From: Bdellovibrionaceae bacterium UBA6502
GTDB lineage: Bacteria > Bdellovibrionota > Bdellovibrionia > Bdellovibrionales > UBA840
Reading direction: 5' to 3'
NCBI GenBank assembly: GCA_002436415.1
Contig: DJMA01000032.1
Coordinates: 53,157 to 117,156, forward strand
Length of the DNA: 64,000 nt
Shown here: piece after piece, positions 35,907 to 43,665 of the stretch
Layout of the letters: the number at the start of each line of letters is the position of its first letter
How positions within the stretch are numbered: the stretch's first letter is position 1
The notes under the pieces: generated by a model
What the model was told of the DNA's origin: nothing
What the model saw: the letters and a program-made list of their open reading frames with translations, nothing else
Databases searched by the model: none
Program-made: the position numbers and the translations under genes

Positions 35907-37206
35907 AAAAAAGAATAAAAAGAATTCAAGATTGGGGCGTGGACTTGGATCTTTGTTGGGACCGACAGGTGATGATAGCCCATCTAATCAGGTCGCAAAT
36001 AAAATTCCATTAAACGAAAATGGAATTTTAAATGATGCTGAAGAAGAGACGGAAGCTATTAAAGCGGACTCGACCAAAAAAGCAAAAGAAGTATTAAAAG
36101 AAGAAAAATCTAAAAAAGATGAAGTCTCTGCAAAAGAGAAAAGTAATACAGATAATAAAGAAGAAGTAAAAGCTTCAACAGCAGCAAAAACCAAGACGGC
36201 TGAGAAAAAGGAAGACCTTAAATCAAAAGTCTCTTCTAACAGTGAGGATAAAGCGCTAGAAGCGAAAGCCACTAAAAGCACGCCAAAAGTCGAGTCAGTA
36301 ATTTCAATAGATGAACCTACTGAGGAGAAGGACTCAAAAACGGCTGAAGCTCAAGTGGTTGAAAAAATTGTTGAGAAGGTAGTTGTTAAAGAACAAAAAA
36401 TTCCTGAAGGCTCTAGGATTTGGAAGATTGCTGTTGAAAAGATTATTCCAAACCAATTTCAGCCAAGACAATATTTTGATAAAGAAAAGGTAGAGGAATT
36501 ATCTCAGTCCATTAGAGAGCAAGGGATTCTTCAACCGATTGTTGTGCGTAAAACAAAAGATCAAAAACTAGAAATTATTTCTGGGGAAAGACGTTGGCGT
36601 GCAGCCCAAATGGCAAAGTTACATGAAGTTCCGGTTATCATTAAAGATGTTGATGATCAAAACTCCTTGGAGCTTGCTTTGATCGAGAATATTCAAAGAG
36701 CAAACTTAAACCCACTTGAAGAAGCAGAGGCTTACCAAAGGCTAGCTGATGAGTTTTCTTTAACCCAAGAGCAAATCGCGAAAAAGGTTGGTAAAAACCG
36801 AGCGAGTGTCGCAAACACTTTGCGCTTACTAGGTCTTAGTCCTGAGGTAAGAAACTTTGTAAAAGAAGGGAAGCTTTCACAGGGACATGCAAAGGCACTT
36901 TTAAGCATTGGTGATCCAATTAAACAAAGGGAGCTAGCGAAAAAGATCGTTAATGAAAGTTTATCGGTACGTGCTGTAGAAACTCTTGCTGCTCAGTCTA
37001 ATAAACCTGTTAAAGAAAAGAAGGAAAATGTAGCGAGCGAGATTTCAAATCGTTTGGCCTCTCAACAGGCTCAAGAGCTACAGCGTCTTCTGGGAACAAA
37101 AGTAAAAATTGATTACACTGGTGGAAAGGGTAAAATCGCTTTACAATTTTATAGTGATGATCAATTCAACGATATTATCGATAGGTTAAAAGAAGCGTGG
37201 AAATAG
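35899..37206 (+). CDS. parB: Chromosome partitioning protein ParB with long charged insertion
   Basis: ParB is a CTP-dependent clamp loaded at parS. 435 residues versus about 290 typically. The N-terminal ParA-interacting motif LGRGLGSLLG (about 12-21) is followed by about 140 residues of low-complexity Lys/Glu/Ala/Ser sequence. The core follows: KIIPNQFQPRQYF, the CTP-binding SGERRWRAAQMAKL (about 228), ALIENIQRANLNPLEEAEAY, the helix-turn-helix around EQIAKKVGKNRASVANTLRL, and SQGHAKALLSI. The C-terminal dimer domain is present. GTG start with GAGG upstream. The parS sites nearby are its expected targets. Confidence 0.95.
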   Translation: MARKKNKKNSRLGRGLGSLLGPTGDDSPSNQVANKIPLNENGILNDAEEETEAIKADSTKKAKEVLKEEKSKKDEVSAKEKSNTDNKEEVKASTAAKTKTAEKKEDLKSKVSSNSEDKALEAKATKSTPKVESVISIDEPTEEKDSKTAEAQVVEKIVEKVVVKEQKIPEGSRIWKIAVEKIIPNQFQPRQYFDKEKVEELSQSIREQGILQPIVVRKTKDQKLEIISGERRWRAAQMAKLHEVPVIIKDVDDQNSLELALIENIQRANLNPLEEAEAYQRLADEFSLTQEQIAKKVGKNRASVANTLRLLGLSPEVRNFVKEGKLSQGHAKALLSIGDPIKQRELAKKIVNESLSVRAVETLAAQSNKPVKEKKENVASEISNRLASQQAQELQRLLGTKVKIDYTGGKGKIALQFYSDDQFNDIIDRLKEAWK

Positions 37207-37586
37207 AAACAACATCTAAAGAAGAAGTTCAACGACGTATTCGAGAGCATAATCAATCTATCCAAGAAGGTCAGGTTACGGCCATCTTGGATAAAGGCGC
37301 CTCTTTTGAGGGGCAGCTAAGCTTCGAGGGAACAGTTAGGATTGGGGGAAATTTTAAAGGTGAAATTTTCACCCACGATACTTTAATTGTAAATGAAGAA
37401 GCAAAGGTTGAGGCGCATATCGAGGCAGATACCATTATTATATCAGGCTTTGTAAAAGGTAATATTTTTGCCAGACGCCAAGTGATAATGTATCCACCCG
37501 CTGTATTTAAAGGAAGCGTTACTACACCTAGTTTAAGCATTGAAGAAGGGGTTGTGTTTGAGGGTGCTTCAAATATGCCTTCTTAA
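37197..37586 (+). CDS. Bactofilin (polymer-forming cytoskeletal protein)
   Basis: 129 residues, with the right-handed beta-helical bactofilin domain: VTAILDKGASFEGQLSFEGT, VRIGGNFKGEIF, LIVNEEAKVEAHIEADTIII, SGFVKGNIFARRQVIMYPPA. Bactofilins polymerise without nucleotide and scaffold polar structures and peptidoglycan enzymes. The GTG start overlaps the parB stop by ten bases, so it is co-translated with parAB. In Myxococcus, bactofilins position the ParABS machinery (established knowledge), and the operon here suggests the same link. A terminator follows after about 30 bases. Confidence 0.92.
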   Translation: MEIETTSKEEVQRRIREHNQSIQEGQVTAILDKGASFEGQLSFEGTVRIGGNFKGEIFTHDTLIVNEEAKVEAHIEADTIIISGFVKGNIFARRQVIMYPPAVFKGSVTTPSLSIEEGVVFEGASNMPS

Positions 37587-37613
37587 AAAAAATAACTTAT
37601 AAGATATATTTAT

Positions 37614-37640
37614 ATAGAGGGCCTCAAGGCCCTTTTTTTA
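37614..37640 (+). terminator. Rho-independent terminator of parA-parB-bactofilin
   Basis: AGGGCC / GGCCCT stem with a TCAA loop, followed by TTTTTT. It begins about 30 bases after the bactofilin stop. Confidence 0.88.
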
Positions 37641-37916
37641 TTTATGAACCTGATTTTTAATTTAAGCGCCGCAACAAAACCATATAAACAATCCACATGA
37701 GTAAATGGCTAAAACTTCTCTGGAATGACTGACAACGTGATTTAACCCTATTTTATAACTTCTATCTGAAAGCCAAGTGATTTCCTTTTATTTTAAACAG
37801 TTTAGAGAAATTTGAATTTAGTTAAATCTCCTAAAACCAGCGAAATATCTTGACCTAAAACTCGGCGGAGTGTTAGTTAGAACCGCTTCACTAATATATT
37901 AATGAGGAACCACTAT
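37641..37916 (+). promoter_or_regulatory. Leader and promoter region of the F1 operon
   Basis: Together with the terminator this is a gap of about 330 bases. No gene is seen. It should contain the atp promoter. Candidates are CTGACA near 37726 with a TTTATA-like -10, and TTGACC at 37850-37855, whose -10 is poor. I cannot decide between them. GAGGAA, 10 bases before the ATG at 37917, is the ribosome binding site of the first gene. Confidence 0.4.
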
Positions 37917-38357
37917 ATGGATCTTATTACCAACTTAGGTATTAACGGCACAATTTTTTATCAATTTGTTATCTTTTTAGTGGCTTATTTGGCATTAAAT
38001 CAATTTGTATTTAAGCCTTATATTGCTGCTTTCGAAGAGCGTGAATCCCGTACGAGCGGCCAAACCAAAGCTGCTGAAACTTCTTTTGAAGATGCTACTC
38101 GTTTAAAAGAAGAGTATGCAAATATGATGAAGGCTCAGCTTGAGGAAACTCAATCTTTCTATGCAAAAGCTAAGAAGGATGCCGGTGAAGAGTATAACAA
38201 GATTGTTGAGGCTGCGAAGCTTCAAGCTAAATCTGAAATTGATAAAGCAAAAATCGAAATCACAAATCAAATGAGTGCGGCACAAACAAGTGTTGAAGCG
38301 GAAGCAAAAGCCTTGGCTGGTATCATTACTCAAAAAGTTGTTGGTAGGGAGCTGTAA
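37917..38357 (+). CDS. atpF': ATP synthase Fo subunit b' (first b-type subunit)
   Basis: 146 residues: one N-terminal membrane helix (FYQFVIFLVAYLALNQFVFK) and a long charged helix forming the peripheral stator stalk. With the following gene it makes a b/b' pair as seen in many delta-proteobacteria, cyanobacteria and related groups. I prefer ATG 37917 to the ATG five codons earlier because TGAGGA lies at the right distance only for the later one. It heads the F1 operon. Confidence 0.88.
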   Translation: MDLITNLGINGTIFYQFVIFLVAYLALNQFVFKPYIAAFEERESRTSGQTKAAETSFEDATRLKEEYANMMKAQLEETQSFYAKAKKDAGEEYNKIVEAAKLQAKSEIDKAKIEITNQMSAAQTSVEAEAKALAGIITQKVVGREL

Positions 38358-38896
38358 TGATTAAATTGATAGTTGCATTTTTATTAGTTTCTCAAGCAGC
38401 GCTAGCGGCTGGTGGAGCACATATTCCAACGGGAACTATTTTAGTTCAATTGTTGAACATTGTGTTGTTTGCCGGACTTCTTACTTATTTATTAAGAAAG
38501 AAAGTAAAAACATATTTTGCCCAGAAAAAAGAAGATTACTTAGAAGCGGTTAATAAGGCTGAAAAACTAAAAGTTGAGGCTGATGCTGAGAAAAAAGAAA
38601 TCGAAGCGAAAATTGCTAGCTTTAAAAATACAAACGCAGAAGAAATTGCTAAGGCAAAAGCGGAAGCGGAAGCTTTAAAGCAATCTATCGTAGAGCAGGC
38701 TAAGGCCATTTCTGCAACCATTGAAAGAGAAACTACAAAAACAGTAGAAAATGAGATGGTTAAGGCGAAAGCTAGTTTAAGAGAAGCATTGTTGGAGCAC
38801 GCAATTAGCGATGCTAAATCAAAGTTTTCTTCTATTTCAAATGATGATCACAGAAAAATGAATCAACAATTTGTTGATGGTTTAGGAGCTAATTAA
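38357..38896 (+). CDS. atpF: ATP synthase Fo subunit b
   Basis: 179 residues. The N-terminus (MIKLIVAFLLVSQAALA) looks like a cleavable signal; a second hydrophobic helix (ILVQLLNIVLFAGLLTYLLR) anchors the stalk, then about 130 residues of Lys/Glu/Ala-rich helix (KAEKLKVEADAEKKEIEAKI). This form with an extra leader is the usual delta-proteobacterial AtpF. It shares one base with the preceding stop, and the atpH gene follows two bases later. The paired b subunits probably form a heterodimeric stator. Confidence 0.9.
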   Translation: MIKLIVAFLLVSQAALAAGGAHIPTGTILVQLLNIVLFAGLLTYLLRKKVKTYFAQKKEDYLEAVNKAEKLKVEADAEKKEIEAKIASFKNTNAEEIAKAKAEAEALKQSIVEQAKAISATIERETTKTVENEMVKAKASLREALLEHAISDAKSKFSSISNDDHRKMNQQFVDGLGAN

Positions 38897-38898
38897 TA

Positions 38899-39444
38899 AT
38901 GAAGAACGTTCAATTAGCTAGTAGATACGCGAAAGCAATCTATTCCTTAGCAAAAGAAACTGGAAGCCAAGATCAAATTTTTTCAGAAGTTTCTGCTCTA
39001 GCAGAAGTTCTTTCTGATGCTGATCTTAAGAAACATTTAAATAGCCCAGTTGTTTCGAAAGAAGATAAAAAAGCGATTGCAAATCGTTTGTTGGAGAGCG
39101 CTAGCTTTTCAGATATTACTAAAAACTTTGTGAATGTTCTATGTGACAAAGAAAGACTCTCTCTGTTGTCAGAGATTAGCTCTTTGTTTCAAAAATTCAT
39201 TGATGAAGAAAAAGGTTTAGTTCGTGGCGAAGTTAAAAGTGCTACTGACTTGACTGATGAAGAGAAGAAAAGTTTAGAAGATAAAGTAGCAAAAATTCTA
39301 AATAAAAAACTTCTTCTAGAATATACAAAAGACGCAAGTCTTTTTGGTGGCGTAGTGGTTAATGTTGGCGATTATACTTTGGATTATAGTGTAAACCGTC
39401 AATTGGAAAGAATTAAAGAGTCCTTGAGCGAGGGAGTTCAATAA
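38899..39444 (+). CDS. atpH: ATP synthase F1 subunit delta
   Basis: 181 residues. AtpH caps F1 and binds the b stalk. Conserved N-terminal helical domain (LASRYAKAIYSLAKETGSQD) and C-terminal signature (LFGGVVVNVGDYTLDYSVNRQLERI) are clear. Length is normal. atpA follows at once, in the usual order H-A-G-D-C, so these genes are co-transcribed. Confidence 0.96.
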   Translation: MKNVQLASRYAKAIYSLAKETGSQDQIFSEVSALAEVLSDADLKKHLNSPVVSKEDKKAIANRLLESASFSDITKNFVNVLCDKERLSLLSEISSLFQKFIDEEKGLVRGEVKSATDLTDEEKKSLEDKVAKILNKKLLLEYTKDASLFGGVVVNVGDYTLDYSVNRQLERIKESLSEGVQ

Positions 39445-39445
39445 C

Positions 39446-40951
39446 ATGAACATTAGAGCAGATGAAATCAGTAGCGTATTAAAAGACCAGATTAAAAACT
39501 ATCAGGCAAAAGTTGAGCTTGAAGAAACTGGAACAGTACTTTCCATTGGTGATGGTGTTGCCGTTGTTTACGGTTTAGAAAATGCCATGGCTGGAGAGTT
39601 GGTTGAGTTTCCTAACAACATTAAAGGTATGGTTCTAAACTTAGAAGCAGATGCAGTTGGTGTTGTGATCTTTGGTGATGACTATCACATTAAAGAAGGA
39701 GACACAGTAAAGAGAACTCAAAAAATCGTTGAAGTGCCTGTTGGTGATGAGCTACTTGGTCGTGTAGTAGACGGTCTTGGTAACCCAATTGATGGTGGCG
39801 CTGAGTTCTCTGGAAAACACACTTTACCTGTTGAAGTAAAAGCTCCTGGTATCGTTAAACGTGCTCCAGTTGAAGAGCCTCTTCAAACTGGAATTAAAGC
39901 AATTGATTCTATGATTCCAATCGGACGTGGACAACGTGAGTTAATCATTGGTGACCGTCAGACTGGTAAAACTGCTGTAGCAATTGATACAATCATTAAC
40001 CAAAAAGGTCGTGATGTTAAATGTATCTACGTTGCTATTGGACAAAAGAAATCTACTGTTGCTCAGGTTGTTGAGCAATTAAAAGAAGCCGGTGCAATGG
40101 AATACACAACTGTTGTTTCTGCTACAGCTTCTGAGCAGGCTCCACTTCAGTACCTTGCTCCATACACTGGTGTGACTATTGGTGAATATTTCCGTGATAA
40201 TGGTCAACACGCATTGATCGTATATGATGATTTAACAAAACAAGCACAAGCTTATCGTCAGATGTCACTTCTACTTCGTCGTCCTCCAGGTCGTGAAGCA
40301 TACCCTGGTGACGTTTTCTTCTTACACTCAAGATTGCTTGAGCGTGCGGCGAAACTTTCTGATAAAGAAGGTGGTGGTTCATTAACTGCTTTACCAATTA
40401 TTGAAACTCAAGCTGGTGACGTATCTGCTTATATCCCAACAAATGTAATTTCAATTACTGATGGACAGATCTTCTTGGAAGAAGACCTTTTCAATAAAGG
40501 TGTTCGTCCAGCTGTAAACGTTGGTATCTCGGTATCACGTGTTGGTGGTGCGGCTCAAATTAAAGCGATGAAACAAGTTGCTGGTACTTTGAAACTTGAA
40601 CTTGCACAGTTCCGTGAGCTAGAGGCATTTGCTGCTTTTGGTTCGGATCTAGATAAAGCAACTCAAGCTCAGTTAGCTCGTGGTCAACGTTTGGTTGAGA
40701 TCTTAAAGCAAGGTCAATACCAACCATACAACGTAGAGCTACAGGTTGCGGTTATTTATGCTGCTACTAACGGTTATATTGATGGCGTAGAGATCAAAGA
40801 TGTTAAGCGTTGGGAATCTGAGTTAACTGATTTCTTAGCTCAAAAACACCCAGCTGTAACAAAAGATATCATTGAGAAAAAAGCTCTTAAAGGTGATGTA
40901 AAAGACAACCTAGTTAAGGCTTTAGACGAATTTAAAACGGTTTTTAAGTAA
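39446..40951 (+). CDS. atpA: ATP synthase F1 subunit alpha
   Basis: 501 residues. Regulatory nucleotide-binding subunit of the F1 hexamer. Walker A IGDRQTGKTAVAIDTIINQ (about 169-187), Walker B-like ALIVYDDL, and the arginine-finger region VGISVSRVGGAAQIKAMKQVAG are present. The N-terminus begins MNIRADEISSVLKDQIKNY and lacks unusual insertions. Codon use and length match the housekeeping neighbours. Confidence 0.98.
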   Translation: MNIRADEISSVLKDQIKNYQAKVELEETGTVLSIGDGVAVVYGLENAMAGELVEFPNNIKGMVLNLEADAVGVVIFGDDYHIKEGDTVKRTQKIVEVPVGDELLGRVVDGLGNPIDGGAEFSGKHTLPVEVKAPGIVKRAPVEEPLQTGIKAIDSMIPIGRGQRELIIGDRQTGKTAVAIDTIINQKGRDVKCIYVAIGQKKSTVAQVVEQLKEAGAMEYTTVVSATASEQAPLQYLAPYTGVTIGEYFRDNGQHALIVYDDLTKQAQAYRQMSLLLRRPPGREAYPGDVFFLHSRLLERAAKLSDKEGGGSLTALPIIETQAGDVSAYIPTNVISITDGQIFLEEDLFNKGVRPAVNVGISVSRVGGAAQIKAMKQVAGTLKLELAQFRELEAFAAFGSDLDKATQAQLARGQRLVEILKQGQYQPYNVELQVAVIYAATNGYIDGVEIKDVKRWESELTDFLAQKHPAVTKDIIEKKALKGDVKDNLVKALDEFKTVFK

Positions 40952-40963
40952 TAAGGTAGGAAA

Positions 40964-41827
40964 ATGCCTAGTACTAAAGAAATAAGAGTCCGCATTGGAA
41001 GTATCAAGAACACGCAGCAAACTACGCGTGCCATGAAAATGGTTGCCGCTAGTAAGTTGAAGCGTGCTCAAGATGCTATTACCAATTCAAGACCTTACGC
41101 TGAAGGAATTGAAAAGGTAGTAAAAAACCTGATGAGCTCTCAAAGCTTGAGCCACCCTCTTTGTGATAAGAAGGATCTTCCGGCTAAAACTTTGTTTGTG
41201 GTTTTTTCTAGTGATCGTGGATTATGTGGTGGTTTCAACGCAAATATCTCAAAGTTTGCTATGAATGAAGTTAAAAACACTGAAGGTGAAAAGGATATTA
41301 TTTTCCTTGGAAGAAAAGCGGAAAGCTTTTTTAGAAACCGCGGTGTTGAGTTAAAGCGTGAGCTAATTGAAAATATGGCGAAAGAAGCTAATTACAGTTA
41401 TGCGAAGGCTCTAACGGAAAAGTTAATCAATATCTATCAGGACGAAGAGTATACGAATATCGTATTGATCTTTAATGAGTTTAAATCTGCTCTAGAGCAA
41501 ATTCCAACTCGTTTTGATCTTCTTCCGATTGCGATGGGTGAAGAGGAAACTTCTGAAGAAACTACGAAAGATTATATATTCAAACCAAGTCCAGTAATGA
41601 TGATCGAAACACTAGTAGATCGTTATGTTGTAACTCAAGTACAAAGAGCGATCTTTGAGAGTTTAGCTTCTGAATATGGCGCTCGAATGAATGCTATGGA
41701 AAATGCGACTAAAAACGCTGGTGAATTAATAGATAGTTTAACATTAACTTATAATAAAATGAGACAAGCTGCGATCACGACTGAGTTGATTGAAATCACT
41801 AGTGGTGCTGAAGCAATTGCGAATTAA
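40964..41827 (+). CDS. atpG: ATP synthase F1 subunit gamma
   Basis: 287 residues. The central rotor shaft. Diagnostic N-terminal helix (IRVRIGSIKNTQQTTRAMKM VAASKL) and C-terminal helix (RMNAMENATKNAGELIDSLT, YNKMRQAAITTELIEI) that form the coiled coil inside the hexamer are intact, with the conserved DRGLCGGFN in between. It is followed by atpD, whose ribosome binding site overlaps its stop. Confidence 0.97.
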   Translation: MPSTKEIRVRIGSIKNTQQTTRAMKMVAASKLKRAQDAITNSRPYAEGIEKVVKNLMSSQSLSHPLCDKKDLPAKTLFVVFSSDRGLCGGFNANISKFAMNEVKNTEGEKDIIFLGRKAESFFRNRGVELKRELIENMAKEANYSYAKALTEKLINIYQDEEYTNIVLIFNEFKSALEQIPTRFDLLPIAMGEEETSEETTKDYIFKPSPVMMIETLVDRYVVTQVQRAIFESLASEYGARMNAMENATKNAGELIDSLTLTYNKMRQAAITTELIEITSGAEAIAN

Positions 41828-41839
41828 TTGGAGATAGAA

Positions 41840-43240
41840 ATGGAAATTGGTAAAATCAAACAAGTATTGGGTGCCGTAATTGATGTTGAGTTTTCATCAG
41901 GAAAGCTACCAGCGATCTTCAATGCTTTAACTACAACTAACACGCAAATCGACGACAAAAAAGACAACCTAGTTCTAGAGGTTTCTCAGCACTTAGGTGA
42001 CAATGTTGTTCGTTGTATCGCAATGGATAGCACTGAAGGTCTAACTCGTGGTGCAGACGTAAAAGATACTGGCGACAAAATTCAAGCTCCAGTTGGAGAG
42101 GGTGTTTTAGGTCGTATTATTAATGTAACTGGTGATCCAGTGGATGAAGGTGGACCTGTTGAGTCTACTGAGAAATGGGCAATTCACCGCGAAGCTCCTA
42201 AATTTACAGAGCAATCTACTAAGAAAGAAATCCTAGTTACAGGTATTAAGGTTGTGGATCTTTTAGCTCCATACCTTAAAGGTGGAAAGATTGGTCTTTT
42301 CGGTGGTGCCGGTGTTGGTAAAACTGTATTGATCATGGAGTTGATTCGTAACATCGCTACCGAGCACGGTGGATACTCTGTATTCGCAGGTGTGGGTGAG
42401 AGAACTCGTGAAGGTAACGATTTATGGGCTGAGATGAAAGAGTCTGGTGTATTGAATAAAACCGCTCTTTGTTATGGTCAGATGAACGAACCTCCAGGAG
42501 CACGTTCACGTGTTGCTTTAACTGGTTTGACTATCGCGGAATACTTCCGTGACGTTCAAAATCAAGACGTACTACTTTTCGTAGACAATATTTTCCGTTT
42601 TACGCAAGCAGGTGCTGAGGTTTCTGCACTACTAGGTCGTATCCCATCTGCTGTGGGTTACCAACCAAACCTTGCAACTGAAATGGGTGCTTTACAAGAG
42701 CGTATTACTTCAACGGACAAAGGTTCCATTACATCTGTACAGGCCGTTTATGTTCCAGCGGATGACTACACGGATCCGGCTCCAGCAACTGTGTTTGCTC
42801 ACTTGGATGCAACTACTAACTTAAGTCGTCAGATTGCCTCTCTTGGTATCTACCCTGCGGTTGATCCATTAGCATCTAGTTCTCGTATTCTTGATCCACA
42901 AGTTGTGGGTGATGATCACTACGATACAGCTCGTGCAGTACAAGCAATTTTACAGAGATACAAAGAGCTTCAAGACATTATCGCAATTCTAGGTATGGAT
43001 GAGCTTTCAGAAGAAGATAAACTTACAGTTGCACGTGCACGTAAGATTCAAAGATTCTTGTCTCAACCATTCTTCGTAGCTGAGCAGTTTACTGGTATGG
43101 AAGGTAAATATGTTGAAGTTGCTGATACAATTCGTGCCTTCAAAGAAATTCTAGCTGGTGATCATGATAACTTGCCTGAGCAAGCATTCTACCTAGTTGG
43201 AACAATTGAAGACGCTATTGAAAAAGCTAAAACTCTATAG
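41840..43240 (+). CDS. atpD: ATP synthase F1 subunit beta
   Basis: 466 residues. Catalytic subunit: Walker A GGAGVGKTVLIMELI, catalytic glutamate in GVGERTREGNDLW, Walker B LLFVDNIFRF, and the DELSEED lever segment (MDELSEEDKL). ATG 41840 is preferred over the in-frame TTG four codons earlier, because TTGGAG of that stretch serves as the ribosome binding site. No unusual features. Confidence 0.98.
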   Translation: MEIGKIKQVLGAVIDVEFSSGKLPAIFNALTTTNTQIDDKKDNLVLEVSQHLGDNVVRCIAMDSTEGLTRGADVKDTGDKIQAPVGEGVLGRIINVTGDPVDEGGPVESTEKWAIHREAPKFTEQSTKKEILVTGIKVVDLLAPYLKGGKIGLFGGAGVGKTVLIMELIRNIATEHGGYSVFAGVGERTREGNDLWAEMKESGVLNKTALCYGQMNEPPGARSRVALTGLTIAEYFRDVQNQDVLLFVDNIFRFTQAGAEVSALLGRIPSAVGYQPNLATEMGALQERITSTDKGSITSVQAVYVPADDYTDPAPATVFAHLDATTNLSRQIASLGIYPAVDPLASSSRILDPQVVGDDHYDTARAVQAILQRYKELQDIIAILGMDELSEEDKLTVARARKIQRFLSQPFFVAEQFTGMEGKYVEVADTIRAFKEILAGDHDNLPEQAFYLVGTIEDAIEKAKTL

Positions 43241-43249
43241 AGGTTTAAA

Positions 43250-43663
43250 ATGTTAAAAGTTACTTTGGTAACTCCAGAAAAAAAATTAGTTACGAACCAA
43301 GAGGCTACAGATCTTTTGGTTCCGGGTTATGAAGGTCAGTTGAACATTTTAGAAGGTCACGCTGACTTCATGACAATCCTAAATACTGGAGCATTAAGTT
43401 TTAAAGCTGGTGAAAAGGAAAGACATTTTTCTGTTCACTGGGGATACTGTGAAGTAAGTGATGATAGTGTGACTATTTTAGCTGAAGCTGCTGAAGACGC
43501 TGCAAATATCGATATTGAAAGAGCGGAAGCTGCATACAGTAAGGCGCAAGAAAAATTAGAAGAAGCTGGTTTGACAGTTGCTGATATTGAAAAGTATCAA
43601 CGTAAACTTCAAAGAGCTGATTTAAGAATTACTCTTGCTAGAAACTACAGAGAAAATAACTAG
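43250..43663 (+). CDS. atpC: ATP synthase F1 subunit epsilon
   Basis: 137 residues. N-terminal beta sandwich (MLKVTLVTPEKKLVTNQEAT, VPGYEGQLNILEGHADFMTI) and a C-terminal two-helix domain (IERAEAAYSKAQEKLEEAGL) that can inhibit ATP hydrolysis. It ends the F1 operon; a stem-loop terminator follows 27 bases after its stop, inside the converging nagZ gene. Confidence 0.95.
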   Translation: MLKVTLVTPEKKLVTNQEATDLLVPGYEGQLNILEGHADFMTILNTGALSFKAGEKERHFSVHWGYCEVSDDSVTILAEAAEDAANIDIERAEAAYSKAQEKLEEAGLTVADIEKYQRKLQRADLRITLARNYRENN

Positions 43664-43665
43664 TC

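Noticed and set aside
37850..37878. TTGACC with a 17-base spacer as the F1 operon promoter
   Set aside because: The -10 position (TTAGTT) matches poorly; listed only as a candidate in the leader entry.
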